Shown: positions 27,493-36,864, counted from the stretch's first letter. The stretch: DNA of 60,515 nt from Oscillospiraceae bacterium (GCA_017473015.1 JAFUNP010000003.1:1-60515), one strand, 5' to 3'. The notes: a model not told the origin generated them from the sequence alone. Numbers and translations are program-made.

Positions 27493-28716
27493 TTATACTT
27501 TCTGTTTTTTTACCCAGCCTTTCAGCCACCACACCATGGCAAAGGACACTGAAACCCATACAATACCCAATACAAAAATAATATTGTAGCTATGGGTAAA
27601 GTCATAAATATATGGCAGCAGACTGGAGGAAAATGCCCCCAGAGTAAAGCTGATTGTCTGGAAGTTTTTCAGATGCTTGGTGTAATCTGCACCCCATACT
27701 TCCATAAACAGCATAGGGGCCACATTTGCATCCACTGCAAATATTGTACCGAACATCAGTGAAGCCAGATAAAGCAGGGCAGGGGACTGTGTGCATCCCA
27801 TAAACATCAGCAATGACACTATAACCATTGCGAAAATCACACTTACCGCTTTGTATACTCCCACTTTGTCTGCCAGCCAGCCGGACAGCAGCTTGCCTAC
27901 CACATTGCCTACCATGGCAAAGCTGGTCAGCATAGCGCCCATGCTTACGGCGTAACCCAGTTCAGCGGTGTACAGCGGCAGCTGGTTAAGTACTGCACCT
28001 ATCAGGCAAGCCAGGCATATAATTGTGACACATACCGGGAAAATATAGCCGGGTACAGTGTATTCTTTGGCTTTCAGCGTGTCTTTAGCGGCTTCTGTTC
28101 GTTTTTCGCTGTATCCATAAGGCTGTGCCCCTATCTCCTGTGGAGTCAGCACAAGGAACAGTGCTGCAGGTATGCATACCACTACCATGGTTGCCACACC
28201 CATTATAATACATGCACTGCGCCAGCCGGACCGTTCTATTATTTTTGAACATATGGGGCTTACCACAGCACCCAGTACACCGGATGAGGACATAGCCAGT
28301 CCCATTACAAACCCTTTTTTAGTGTGAAACCAGTTTGCCAGCAGCACGGAAATAGCCATACCTGTGTAGCTGGTACCAACTCCGATAAAAAAGGCGGATA
28401 TGTACCACTGCCACAGCTGTGTGTAAAAAGCCATGGACATATATGCCATACAAGTGATAACAGTTACCCCTATCAGCACCTTTTTGGAATGTCTGAAAAA
28501 CAGGTTAGATACAAATCCCAGAGCCGCCGCCCTTGTCAGTGAACGGATAGTGTAATAAACTGACAGGTCGCCGCTGCGGAAACCAAATTCTTTGATTATT
28601 TCTGCAAATATTATGCCGGTGCAGTTCAGCAGTATGCCGACCAGACCGCCCATTATTCCCAGTGTTACTATAAGTATCAGCCAGGAATGGTGAATTCCAC
28701 TTTTACTTTTTTTCAT
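27493..28716 (-). CDS. MFS transporter (oxalate/formate antiporter-like)
   Basis: 407 residues from the ATG at 28716, which follows GGAGAGAG. The longer frame adds 22 polar residues and is unlikely. It has about 12 hydrophobic spans with a central loop near residues 195-215 (SEKRTEAAKDTLKAKE). MFS signatures appear as a basic loop between spans 2 and 3 (LFFRHSKKVLIG) and a second-half counterpart (GWLADKVGVYKAV). The overall pattern resembles the OFA/monocarboxylate group. The substrate is unassigned. Confidence 0.8.
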   Translation of the reverse strand: MKKSKSGIHHSWLILIVTLGIMGGLVGILLNCTGIIFAEIIKEFGFRSGDLSVYYTIRSLTRAAALGFVSNLFFRHSKKVLIGVTVITCMAYMSMAFYTQLWQWYISAFFIGVGTSYTGMAISVLLANWFHTKKGFVMGLAMSSSGVLGAVVSPICSKIIERSGWRSACIIMGVATMVVVCIPAALFLVLTPQEIGAQPYGYSEKRTEAAKDTLKAKEYTVPGYIFPVCVTIICLACLIGAVLNQLPLYTAELGYAVSMGAMLTSFAMVGNVVGKLLSGWLADKVGVYKAVSVIFAMVIVSLLMFMGCTQSPALLYLASLMFGTIFAVDANVAPMLFMEVWGADYTKHLKNFQTISFTLGAFSSSLLPYIYDFTHSYNIIFVLGIVWVSVSFAMVWWLKGWVKKQKV

Positions 28717-28922
28717 TTTTCTCTCTCCATAACATAAAAGTTTATGATAGTTAATTATATAACTAATTTTCACATTAGTCACTATTTATTTTGAATAATT
28801 ACACATAAACAGAATAATTATTAAAGTTTTTCAGCTTTAAAATCAAAAAATACATGCATATAACAATGTTTTATATAATAATAAAACATTGTTTTGTATT
28901 CAGAACCGGGTAAATGCGGCTG

Positions 28923-28951
28923 TTGACAAACCGATGCAGGTAGGCTATGAT
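28923..28951 (+). promoter_or_regulatory. Promoter of the M18 aminopeptidase gene
   Basis: TTGACA, 17 bp, TATGAT. Confidence 0.7.
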
Positions 28952-28981
28952 TTACTTATTATATAAAAATGGAGTACTAAT

Positions 28982-30283
28982 ATGGAAAATATAAAAAATC
29001 TGCTTACATTTATTGAAAAAAGTCCATCCCCATTTCATGCCGTGACAAATATTGCACAGCGGCTGGATGCCGCGGACTACACACGACTGTATGAACAGGA
29101 CGACTGGGCACTGGAAGCTGGCAAAGGCTATTATGTGTGCCGCAATATGTCTTCCGTGCTGGCTTTCAGAGTGCCAGCCACTGAAAAATTCGGCTTCAAT
29201 ATTGTTGCCAGTCACTGCGACAGCCCTACTTTCAAAATCAAAGAAAATCCACAGATTACCACAAATGGATATGTTACCCTCAACACAGAACGCTACGGCG
29301 GTATGATTATGTCCACATGGATGGACAGACCTTTGTCAGTGGCAGGCCGCATTATGGTCAGAGAGGGCGCCACATTCACACAGAAATTGGTGAATATCGA
29401 CCGTGACCTGCTGATTATTCCAAATATGGCTATCCACATGGACAGAACTGTAAATGACGGAAAAAAATTCAATCCTCAGGTAGACATGATTCCGCTTTAC
29501 AGCCTTAATAAAGAAGGGCAGTCCTTTATGGCTATGATTGCTGAAACAGCGGGAGTGGAAGAAAAGGATGTTATAGGCCATGACCTGTTCCTGTACAACC
29601 GTCAGTCCGGCACAGTACTGGGCGCAGAGCAGGACATGATTGCCAGCGGCAAGCTGGATGACCTGCAGTGTGCTTTCGCTTCTATGACAGGCTTTATCAA
29701 CTCTAACGGTGAAAAATCTATGCCTGTGCTGGCTGTATTCGACAACGAAGAAGTAGGCAGCAGCACAAAACAGGGTGCAGCTTCTACATTCCTGTTTGAC
29801 ACACTGAACAGAGCGGTGAAAGCCCTGGGCGGTGATGATAACGATTACAGAAAAGCTCTGGCAAACAGCTTTATGATTTCTGCTGATAACGCCCACGCTG
29901 TTCATCCTAACCAGCCTGGTATAGCCGACCCTACAAACCGTCCTGTTATCAACAAAGGTGTGGTTATAAAATACAACGCCAACCAGCGCTACACAACAGA
30001 TGCGGTTTCTGCTGCAATGTTCAAAGGCATTCTCAATGACCTTGATATTCCTTTCCAGACATTCGCCAACCGCAGCGATATTATGGGCGGCGGCACCCTG
30101 GGCAATATCTCCAACAACCAGGTTGCGCTGAATACAGTGGACATCGGTCTGCCACAGCTGGCCATGCACTCTGCCTATGAAACAGCCGGCGTGAAGGACA
30201 CAGAAGATTTCATAAAAATCTGTGAAAAATTCTTTACTCTGAAGTTTTCTAAAATAGATGACGATAAGTTTACAGTTGAATAA
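28982..30283 (+). CDS. apeB: M18-family aspartyl aminopeptidase
   Basis: 433 residues, the usual family length. Zinc ligands are recognisable in ASHCDSPTFKIKENP (His78, with Asp80 as the supporting acid), FDNEEVGS near residue 257, and SADNAHAVHPNQP. A closing MHSAYETAG carries the last His ligand. It is a cytoplasmic dodecameric enzyme in known cases, releasing N-terminal acidic or neutral residues from peptides, consistent with peptide catabolism. It has its own promoter and terminator. Confidence 0.93.
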   Translation: MENIKNLLTFIEKSPSPFHAVTNIAQRLDAADYTRLYEQDDWALEAGKGYYVCRNMSSVLAFRVPATEKFGFNIVASHCDSPTFKIKENPQITTNGYVTLNTERYGGMIMSTWMDRPLSVAGRIMVREGATFTQKLVNIDRDLLIIPNMAIHMDRTVNDGKKFNPQVDMIPLYSLNKEGQSFMAMIAETAGVEEKDVIGHDLFLYNRQSGTVLGAEQDMIASGKLDDLQCAFASMTGFINSNGEKSMPVLAVFDNEEVGSSTKQGAASTFLFDTLNRAVKALGGDDNDYRKALANSFMISADNAHAVHPNQPGIADPTNRPVINKGVVIKYNANQRYTTDAVSAAMFKGILNDLDIPFQTFANRSDIMGGGTLGNISNNQVALNTVDIGLPQLAMHSAYETAGVKDTEDFIKICEKFFTLKFSKIDDDKFTVE

Positions 30284-30287
30284 AAAT

Positions 30288-30318
30288 AAAAAGACAAGGC
30301 CACGGCCTTGTCTTTTTT
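30288..30318. terminator. Bidirectional terminator, overlapping the SLOG gene stop
   Basis: AAGACAAGGCC/GGCCTTGTCTT with A and T runs. Its right edge touches the minus-strand stop codon at 30317-30319. Confidence 0.9.
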
Positions 30319-30790
30319 ATATATCCATCGCTATATTTACCACATCCACACCATTGTCCAGTGCATAATTCATTGTGTACACTGTGCCGCCGGTGGTTTC
30401 TGTGCAGTATGCTATACACAGGTCAGCATTGTCCACCAGTGCGCGGTTTCGGTTGTTCATGCATCCCGGAGTGTATTCCGGCGCGGCATAGGTCACCTTG
30501 TCACAGTGCTGCAGTATATGTTCATACACCGCTTTATCTGCTTTTGACCATTTTTCTGACTGCCGGGGATATGGCAGATACAGGTGCAGCTGTACCTGAG
30601 GGAAAGTTTCCTTCAGTTTCAGCACTGCCTGGGCGGCCATAGTGTCAAAACCCAGCGCACCGCCGGCATTGAACACGGTATATCCTTCGGTATACAGCCT
30701 GAGAATATGCTGGCGCAACAGCTGCATTGTTTTTACATATTTTCCGGCAGGAATATCCCTGTGACCTGTAAAACAGCATCTTTTATTCAT
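30317..30790 (-). CDS. SLOG-family protein (YpsA/DUF1273-like)
   Basis: 157 residues. The Rossmann-like SLOG fold is indicated by KRCCFTGHRDIP at the start, FNAGGALGFDTMAAQAVL (the GGAxGxD nucleotide/ligand loop), LYLPYPRQSEKW and a later CTETTGGTVYTMNYA. YpsA has been linked to cell division and oxidative stress in Bacillus; SLOG relatives sense or process nucleotide ligands. No partner gene is visible. It is transcribed divergently from folA. Confidence 0.85.
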   Translation of the reverse strand: MNKRCCFTGHRDIPAGKYVKTMQLLRQHILRLYTEGYTVFNAGGALGFDTMAAQAVLKLKETFPQVQLHLYLPYPRQSEKWSKADKAVYEHILQHCDKVTYAAPEYTPGCMNNRNRALVDNADLCIAYCTETTGGTVYTMNYALDNGVDVVNIAMDI

Positions 30791-30856
30791 ATTTCACCTC
30801 AAAATAACAACTATCAGTTGTTATTTTACCATATTTTTTCAAAAAGTAAATAGTTT

Positions 30857-30885
30857 TTGCGCTTTTGTCACAGATAATATATAAT
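30857..30885 (+). promoter_or_regulatory. Promoter of folA
   Basis: TTGCGC, 17 bp, TATAAT; the -35 is weak. Confidence 0.45.
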
Positions 30886-30902
30886 AAAGCCGAGGTGATA
30901 GA

Positions 30903-31373
30903 ATGATTTATATTATAGCTGCTGTTGCAAAGAATAATGTGATAGGTAAAAATGGCGGTATGCCATGGCATATCCCCGAAGAACTGAAACATTTCAGGGA
31001 ACTGACTATGGGCAGTGCAGTAGTGATGGGGCGCAGAACCTACGAAAGCATAGGGCAGCCTCTGCCCGGCAGAGTGAATATTGTGGTTTCAAATTCACAG
31101 GAATTTCAGGGCGAAAACCTGACCACTGCCAACAGCCTTTCCCACGCCATACAGCTGGCAGGGGACAGGGATGTGTTTGTTTCAGGTGGCCGGCAGCTGT
31201 ACAAAGAAGCCATTGAAATCGCTGATGTGCTATATATCACCGAGATAGAAATGGAAACAGAGGGAGACACCTTTTTTCCGCCGTTTGACCACAGCCTCTT
31301 TGACAGGGCAGTGGAAGCCACCTTTGACACCCCTGTAAAATATTCTTATGTGACTTATGTAAGAAAGAAGTAA
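30903..31373 (+). CDS. folA: Dihydrofolate reductase
   Basis: 156 residues. IAAVAKNNVIGKNGGMPWHIPEEL contains the conserved PWH and the acidic active-site residue Glu27 where Asp is more usual. VVMGRRTYESIGQPLPGR is the NADPH site, and VFVSGGRQLYKEA is the conserved GG loop. It reduces dihydrofolate with NADPH. GAGGTGATAGA precedes the ATG. No thymidylate synthase gene is adjacent, unlike many Firmicutes. Confidence 0.95.
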   Translation: MIYIIAAVAKNNVIGKNGGMPWHIPEELKHFRELTMGSAVVMGRRTYESIGQPLPGRVNIVVSNSQEFQGENLTTANSLSHAIQLAGDRDVFVSGGRQLYKEAIEIADVLYITEIEMETEGDTFFPPFDHSLFDRAVEATFDTPVKYSYVTYVRKK

Positions 31374-31452
31374 AAACGCTTATTCCCGCTGTACATACGG
31401 TTTCAGCAGTGATAAAATAAATATATAAAATCTGCTATGGGAGGTAAGATAT

Positions 31453-31893
31453 ATGGATTTTGAAGTTATAGAATACAGGGAAGAAATGGGCGAAATCAAC
31501 TGGCAGGAGGGTTTTGCACAGGAACTGTCCGGTAAAACAGTACGGGAACAGGCACGCTGCTACGGTTGGAGCCTGGATTATTATGTGGGCGGCAAGGATG
31601 CTCATTACAGCACCATCCCACGGATTTGTGCAGAAAACGCCTTTGACCGTGACCACATTGAGCAGTTGAACCCTGAGTATAATGCGCTTATTGTAAAGGA
31701 TGGTCTGGTTGTGGGGGTAACTGCACCGAAATATGTATACAACGGCAGCGACTGGGTAAAAACAGACAGATACATTCTTCCTTATAAAGGTTATGTGTAT
31801 GATTCTGATTCTGACAACAACGGCGCCGGTTATAAAAGCCGCGACTGGTACAAATACCTTATCTGCTTACCTGCAGACCACAATCTGTGGTAA
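31453..31893 (+). CDS. Unknown acidic/aromatic soluble protein
   Basis: 146 residues, not recognised. It is rich in Tyr, Asp and Trp with no membrane span. Notable segments are QARCYGWSLDYYVGGKD, NALIVKDGLVVGVTAPKYVY (a likely beta pair) and SRDWYKYLICLP. GGGAGG lies at ideal distance before the ATG, so it is surely translated. It is bounded by its own terminator. Confidence 0.65.
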   Translation: MDFEVIEYREEMGEINWQEGFAQELSGKTVREQARCYGWSLDYYVGGKDAHYSTIPRICAENAFDRDHIEQLNPEYNALIVKDGLVVGVTAPKYVYNGSDWVKTDRYILPYKGYVYDSDSDNNGAGYKSRDWYKYLICLPADHNLW

Positions 31894-31906
31894 AATAACA
31901 TAAAAC

Positions 31907-31935
31907 AAATCCGGGTGTATACCCGGATTTTCTTT
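31907..31935. terminator. Terminator between the unknown gene and spoVS
   Basis: AAATCCGGGT/ACCCGGATTT with a GTAT loop, T-run on the plus strand; it also faces the spoVS end. Confidence 0.85.
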
Positions 31936-31944
31936 TGCTATAAA

Positions 31945-32205
31945 TTATCTTTTCTCCACAATCAGCTTCATGGCTGTTTTGGTTTCGTTTTCAACCTCCA
32001 CAGAAGTGAATGCCGGAATGCACACCAGGTCAATGCCTGCCGGTGCCAGATAGCCGCGTGCCACTGCCACACTTTTCAGCGCCTGGTTCACTGCGCCTGC
32101 GCCGATGCCCTGTACTTCCACAGTGCCCTGTTCTCTTATAATTCCGGCAATTGCCCCTGCCACTGAAACAGGATTTGATTTTGATGATACCTTTAATACA
32201 TTCAT
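31945..32205 (-). CDS. spoVS: Stage V sporulation protein S
   Basis: 86 residues, the full family length. MNVLKVSSKSNPVSVAGAIA, EVQGIGAGAVNQALKSVAVARGYLAPAG and a basic end are diagnostic. SpoVS-type proteins bind nucleic acid and affect septation and spore coat assembly, though they also occur in non-sporulating lineages. AAGGAGATTC precedes the ATG. It lies directly downstream of ymdB, the same order as in B. subtilis. Confidence 0.95.
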   Translation of the reverse strand: MNVLKVSSKSNPVSVAGAIAGIIREQGTVEVQGIGAGAVNQALKSVAVARGYLAPAGIDLVCIPAFTSVEVENETKTAMKLIVEKR

Positions 32206-32335
32206 GCTGAATCTCCTTATTGGTCTGTAATCTGATTATTGTCCGTGGAATACTTTGTTCCACTGTATATTATTATTTTCACATTACATATATCTTATAA
32301 CCAATAAGTGAAAAACAGGTTAAGAATCTGTGAAA

Positions 32336-33106
32336 CTAACCTAAATATTCATGAATTTTTTCGATTTTTACTGTTCTTCCGTTTTTGTCCGTTTCCAGAT
32401 AAACACCGCAGATATACCCTGGGCCTTCTGCCACTTTGAACTGCACCGGCTTCAGATATTTCTGTTTTTCTATGGCCAGTTCTTTCTGCACACCCAGCAC
32501 AGAATCCAGAGCGCACACACTGCCGGCATCAGTTATATACCCTGTGCCACCTGGCAGAATATGATCGTCGTTGGTCTGCACATGAGTATGTGTACCGATA
32601 ACAGCGGAAACCCTGCCGTCTGCATAATGGGCAAAAGCGTATTTTTCCGCACTGGACTCAGCGTGAAAGTCCACAACAATGTTTTTGCTGTCGATATTTT
32701 TCAATATTTTGTCCAGCTCAAAAAAAGGATTGCGGTGATTTTCGATAAAAGCCACACCCATCAGGTTAATTACATGCAGACTTTCTCTGCCTAAATCTAC
32801 ATGGCATACACCGTATTCGGTTTCACCATACAAAAGGTTTGCAGGGCAGAGAATATATTCATTTTCTTCGTAGAAACTGATATTTGCTTTTCTCATGGAA
32901 TGGTTGCCACCGGTGATAACATCAGCCCCGCAGCCGAAAATTTCCTGTGCGTCACGCTTGTTTATGCCTTTGCCACTTTCGTTGGAATTTTCGCCGTTTA
33001 CTATGCACACATCCGGTCTGTACTGCTGTTTCAGTCTTGGCAGACCTTTGCGCAGCAGGTTCATACCGTTGATACCTACCACATCACCTATAAAAAGTAT
33101 TTTCAT
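32336..33106 (-). CDS. ymdB: YmdB-type metallophosphoesterase (2',3'-cAMP phosphodiesterase family)
   Basis: 256 residues from ATG 33106, with CGAGG seven bases upstream; the 20-residue longer frame is rejected because it would begin inside the promoter spacing region. Metal motifs: ILFIGDVVG, VNGENS, ITGGNHSMRK, VDFHAESSAEK and GTHTHVQT. The usual NHTW is NHSM here. In Bacillus, YmdB hydrolyses 2',3'-cyclic nucleotides and controls biofilm genes. RNase Y, normally just upstream of ymdB, is absent from this position. Confidence 0.92.
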   Translation of the reverse strand: MKILFIGDVVGINGMNLLRKGLPRLKQQYRPDVCIVNGENSNESGKGINKRDAQEIFGCGADVITGGNHSMRKANISFYEENEYILCPANLLYGETEYGVCHVDLGRESLHVINLMGVAFIENHRNPFFELDKILKNIDSKNIVVDFHAESSAEKYAFAHYADGRVSAVIGTHTHVQTNDDHILPGGTGYITDAGSVCALDSVLGVQKELAIEKQKYLKPVQFKVAEGPGYICGVYLETDKNGRTVKIEKIHEYLG

Positions 33107-33137
33107 ACTGTACCTCGTTTTACTTATATCTGCTACT

Positions 33138-33166
33138 ATTATATGGTTTTTATGCTGTATTTTCAA
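33138..33166 (-). promoter_or_regulatory. Promoter of ymdB-spoVS
   Basis: Minus strand TTGAAA, 17 bp, TATAAT. Confidence 0.7.
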
Positions 33167-33185
33167 TTAACAGATTGTAAAAAAT

Positions 33186-33217
33186 AAATGTCATTCTGAA
33201 TAATCAGAATGACATTT
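33186..33217 (-). terminator. Terminator of the degenerate P-type ATPase-like gene
   Basis: AAATGTCATTCTGA/TCAGAATGACATTT with an ATAA loop, just 3' of the minus-strand stop. Confidence 0.9.
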
Positions 33218-33220
33218 TCT

Positions 33221-36070
33221 TTAATCATAGTTCTTTGCTATAGCTGTCAGCATTGCAAGCCCCATAAAGCCGAAGCCCAGCAGCATCATGCTGGTGAGAG
33301 GCAGACTCATAATAGTCTGTGAGTAAGTGAACATCACTGCCAGTACAGCACCTATAATCACGCTGATAGTCTGGATAATGCTGCACACATCTTCTGCACG
33401 CCTTGCACTTTCAGCACCGCAGAAACCGGCCACCAGACTGGACAGGCTGTCCAGATGTGCCACACAGCATTCGCTTTCTTCGCTGTACCGTGTGAACTGC
33501 GCCAGCAGAGCGGTTTCTTTCTGGTTCAGTACGCTTACATAATCTCTCGGTATGCCGTATACCTTTTCAATCAGGTCGGAATCGATATTAAAATCATTTG
33601 AGGACAGGATAATGCTTACGCCTTTTTCCATCAGTCTTTCCAGATTATCTTTTACTATATCATCTGCACGGTAGCTGAACACAAACATACCGAACAGCTT
33701 ACCGCCCACAGCCAGATAAACAGGTTTTCTGCCCTGACTGGTGAATTTGGCTTCCAAACTTACCGGTGGCATGCTCACATCATATTTTTCCATCAGTGTA
33801 CGGTTGCCGATGATTACACGACTGTTTTCAATCCAGGAAACATAACCCTGCAGCTCGATGTATTCACAGCTGTCTACCTGTGGAAGAATATCTGTTTTAC
33901 CGTCAATAACTTCCATAAATACCGGGCGCAGAACATCACATTCTTTAATCAGCACGCTGGCGGCATACAGGATAGCCAGGTCGATTCTTTCTTTCTCAAA
34001 GGTTTTGATGCCGTGGAGAATAACTGTGCCGCGTGGGAACAGGTGCTTGGCATCAAAGTTTACATGGGTTGTGTTGGACAGCTGGTCAATGCCTTGCCAT
34101 CCGTTTACCAGTGCGCCCACCTTTTCCAGGCTTTTCTGCATCAGTGCGCTTGGCACGCTGTTTACCAGTGTGTGGGACAGCGGTATCTGCATGGCTGCAG
34201 CACCTGCTGCACAGAACACAGCAGTTACAAAGCTTTTTGAAATCACCAGTGCCATCACAAAGCACACCGCTGTCACGGCGTAGCTGACCGCTGCAATCTT
34301 GCGTGCGGTATAGTCACTTTTATGAATGGAGAAGCCTGCTTTTACAAAGTTTGTGATAGCGCCGGCTTTTCTGGATACCAGCACCTTTGGAATTTTTTCG
34401 TCCAGTGTGCGGGCCAGGCGTTTCACAGCGTCTGTGTCATTTACTATATACCCGGCGTTTATACCGCTTGGAGCATTGGCCAGAGTCAGGTTTTTGATGA
34501 TTGTAGTGGTGGCAATTTTCTTGCCCATGGCGTTGAAGCCCATGGTGATACACACAAATGCGGCAAACACTGTGGTTCTGGTCAGGTCTGTGGTTTCACA
34601 GGTGAATATCATCACCACCAGCTGCAGCATGGCCATTACAGCTCCCAGGCTGATAAAGCTGTCAGGAGCAGGGGAGTCGGTCATGGATGTAAAGCCGGAC
34701 ATGACAGTAGGCAAGAAGCCTATAAATGCTATGGCATAAATTACTGTACAGGCTATGGTGTACATCAGCGGCTGTGCAGCTGGTTGTATAAACTCAGGCA
34801 TAGGCCAGCCGTTTACTGCACCCATGTTGAAATAAGTAAGAATTGCACCACAGGCAAAGCCAAGCAGTATCCTCATGTTCAGAGTCTGGCGGAAAGAAAT
34901 CAGCTCGCTCTGAATATCCTCACTTTCATCGTCAGGACCGTCCAGAAATTCACTTTTACTGATGTATTTTTCAAATACCTCTTCTTCCTCAGGCTCTTTT
35001 TCTTCTATCTGTACCACGGTTTTTTCTTCCTGTGGTTCTTCTTCAGCTATTTCAGGTACATAACCGGTCATCTGTTCAGCCAACAGCTCTTCTTCAGCCT
35101 GCTTTTCGATGATGGAAGTGTAAATACTGCTGATAATACTGTCTTCTTCCGGTGCCACAGGCTGTGGTGCAGGCTCTTCTTTTGCTGTTTCCACCGGCTG
35201 TTCTGTTACCGCTGCCGGCACTGTGTTTTCTGCTTCTGCAGGTTTTTCCCGCACTGCCACTGCTGTGGCCGCAGCTTCTTTCTGTGCTGTGGCCCGTTTT
35301 CTCTGCCGCAGTATTTTGCTGGCCAGGCTTTCAGCATCCTTGTCGTCACCCAGGATGGCGTTCAGGCTCTGTCTGTTTTCCTTTGGCTTATACACCTTTA
35401 CCGGTGTTTCTTCCACTGGCTGTGGCGTTTCTTCCTGCTGTGGCTCAGCTTTTGTTACCGGCTTTGGTTCTTCCCTTGGAGACTGGCTTTCTTCCTGTGT
35501 TTCAGCTGTATTTTTCTCCAGCCAGGAATCACCGGCTGTTTTGATTATAGGCATGCCCTCTGCAGGTTGTTTTTTCTCTTTCTTTCTGAAGAAAGAAGGC
35601 TTTGTATCTTCTTTTTCTTCTTCTTCCTTGTCCTCAAGGTTGTCTATGTTCAGGGAAAGACTGTCTGTAATGTACTTGCGTTTGAAAAATCCTTTTTTGC
35701 GTTTTACCTGTATCTGACCGGTTTCTTCCGGTGCTTTGGTTACGATAACAGACTGTGTAAAGAATTTTACAAAGTTTTCGTCTATATAATCTTCGCTTTT
35801 TTTGCTTACATATTCACTGCTTTCAAATTCAGCGTCCAGCTTTTCATCTTCGCTGTTTTCAGCGGACAGGGTGTTGTTCATAAAGTCGGACAGTGCCTGT
35901 CTGCCACTTTCAGAAATGGCGTCTTCTTTTACCGGCAGTGGTGTTTCTTCCGGTGATGCCGGCTGTACTTCTTCCGGTTGCGGCCGGGGCCGGGGCGCAG
36001 GTTTCTGCCGTGTCTGTTCTTTTCTTTTTCTGATATCTTCCAGTATTTTATCGATATCTGACTGTGCCAC
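33221..36070 (-). CDS. Degenerate heavy-metal P-type ATPase-like membrane protein with long disordered N-terminus
   Basis: 949 residues. Residues 1-395 are low-complexity, acidic and Pro-rich, with KKEKK-type basic patches. The rest follows the order of P1B-type ATPases: membrane spans from about 397, a Pro-containing span at about 627 (IPLSH where CPC is expected), NGWQGIDQL in place of IKGGxALE, FDAKHLFPRG at about 672 where FDKTGTLT should be, GNRTLMEKYD at about 752, GKLFGMFVFSYRADDIV, and ILSSNDFNID at about 819 in place of the GDN hinge. The Asp is retained but KTGT, the TGES loop and GDGxNDxP are lost, so ion pumping is unlikely. It starts 35 bases after rlmB and shares its transcript. 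Function unknown. Confidence 0.75.
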   Translation of the reverse strand: MAQSDIDKILEDIRKRKEQTRQKPAPRPRPQPEEVQPASPEETPLPVKEDAISESGRQALSDFMNNTLSAENSEDEKLDAEFESSEYVSKKSEDYIDENFVKFFTQSVIVTKAPEETGQIQVKRKKGFFKRKYITDSLSLNIDNLEDKEEEEKEDTKPSFFRKKEKKQPAEGMPIIKTAGDSWLEKNTAETQEESQSPREEPKPVTKAEPQQEETPQPVEETPVKVYKPKENRQSLNAILGDDKDAESLASKILRQRKRATAQKEAAATAVAVREKPAEAENTVPAAVTEQPVETAKEEPAPQPVAPEEDSIISSIYTSIIEKQAEEELLAEQMTGYVPEIAEEEPQEEKTVVQIEEKEPEEEEVFEKYISKSEFLDGPDDESEDIQSELISFRQTLNMRILLGFACGAILTYFNMGAVNGWPMPEFIQPAAQPLMYTIACTVIYAIAFIGFLPTVMSGFTSMTDSPAPDSFISLGAVMAMLQLVVMIFTCETTDLTRTTVFAAFVCITMGFNAMGKKIATTTIIKNLTLANAPSGINAGYIVNDTDAVKRLARTLDEKIPKVLVSRKAGAITNFVKAGFSIHKSDYTARKIAAVSYAVTAVCFVMALVISKSFVTAVFCAAGAAAMQIPLSHTLVNSVPSALMQKSLEKVGALVNGWQGIDQLSNTTHVNFDAKHLFPRGTVILHGIKTFEKERIDLAILYAASVLIKECDVLRPVFMEVIDGKTDILPQVDSCEYIELQGYVSWIENSRVIIGNRTLMEKYDVSMPPVSLEAKFTSQGRKPVYLAVGGKLFGMFVFSYRADDIVKDNLERLMEKGVSIILSSNDFNIDSDLIEKVYGIPRDYVSVLNQKETALLAQFTRYSEESECCVAHLDSLSSLVAGFCGAESARRAEDVCSIIQTISVIIGAVLAVMFTYSQTIMSLPLTSMMLLGFGFMGLAMLTAIAKNYD

Positions 36071-36105
36071 TTTTTTACCCTCCTTTTCCCGTATTTTTAT
36101 CCGGT

Positions 36106-36864
36106 TTATTTTGTGCTGATATCTCTCTGACGGTTGATTTCATACATGATGATGCCTGCGGCTACAGATGCGTTGAAGGAGTCAACATTTGTGCCCGCAT
36201 TGTGCATAGGTATGCACACCACATCATCACACAGACTTTTTACCAGCGGCTGTACACCTTTGCCTTCGCTGCCTACCACCAGTGCAATAGGACCTGTCAG
36301 ATTCTGCTTGTACAGAGGCTGTGCTTTCATATCAGCACAATATACGAAAATATTGTTTTCTTTCAGATTTCTTACCGCCTGGGCGATGTTGGCCACCTTT
36401 GCCACCGGCAGATGCATTGATGCGCCTGCGCTGGTTTTGTGTACAATGCTGGTCACGGATACGCCGCCGCGCTTTGGTATGATGATACCATGGGCACCCA
36501 GCAGGTATGCGCTTCTCATAATTGCGCCCAGATTGTGAGGGTCTTCTATACCGTCACACAGGATGATAAACGGTGCTTCGCCTTTTTCTTCCGCTTTGCG
36601 CAGTATTTCAGCGATGGACACATATTCTACTGTGCTGGCAAATGCCGCCACGCCCTGGTGGTTGTCAGTGCCGCACAGGTTTTTCAGCTTTACAGGGTGT
36701 ACTTTTTTAACCACTGCGCCGCAGTCCTTTGCCAGTGCCATGTAATATGATGCTACGCTCTGATTCAGGCTGTCGCTTATAAAAACAGTATCCACGCCTT
36801 CCTTGCTTTTCAGCAGTTCTGTAACAGCGTTTTTACCGTAGATAATTTCTTCTTTCTGCTGCAT
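36106..36864 (-). CDS. rlmB: 23S rRNA (guanosine-2'-O-)-methyltransferase, TrmH/SpoU family
   Basis: 252 residues. An N-terminal substrate-binding domain (IIYGKNAVTELLKS...LCGTDNHQGVAAFAS) is followed by the knotted SPOUT domain with DPHNLGAIMRSA, VVGSEGKGV and the closing IPMHNAGTNVDSFNASVAAGIIMYE. It methylates a ribosomal guanosine using SAM. The ATG has AAGGAG upstream, and a minus-strand extended -10 (TGCTATACT) lies about 50 bases further. It heads the transcript that includes the degenerate ATPase-like gene. Confidence 0.93.
   Translation of the reverse strand: MQQKEEIIYGKNAVTELLKSKEGVDTVFISDSLNQSVASYYMALAKDCGAVVKKVHPVKLKNLCGTDNHQGVAAFASTVEYVSIAEILRKAEEKGEAPFIILCDGIEDPHNLGAIMRSAYLLGAHGIIIPKRGGVSVTSIVHKTSAGASMHLPVAKVANIAQAVRNLKENNIFVYCADMKAQPLYKQNLTGPIALVVGSEGKGVQPLVKSLCDDVVCIPMHNAGTNVDSFNASVAAGIIMYEINRQRDISTK

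Noticed and set aside
34322-35956. 544-codon plus-strand open frame
   Set aside because: Antisense of the degenerate ATPase-like gene; Phe/Cys-rich nonsense from the acidic Glu-rich sense strand.
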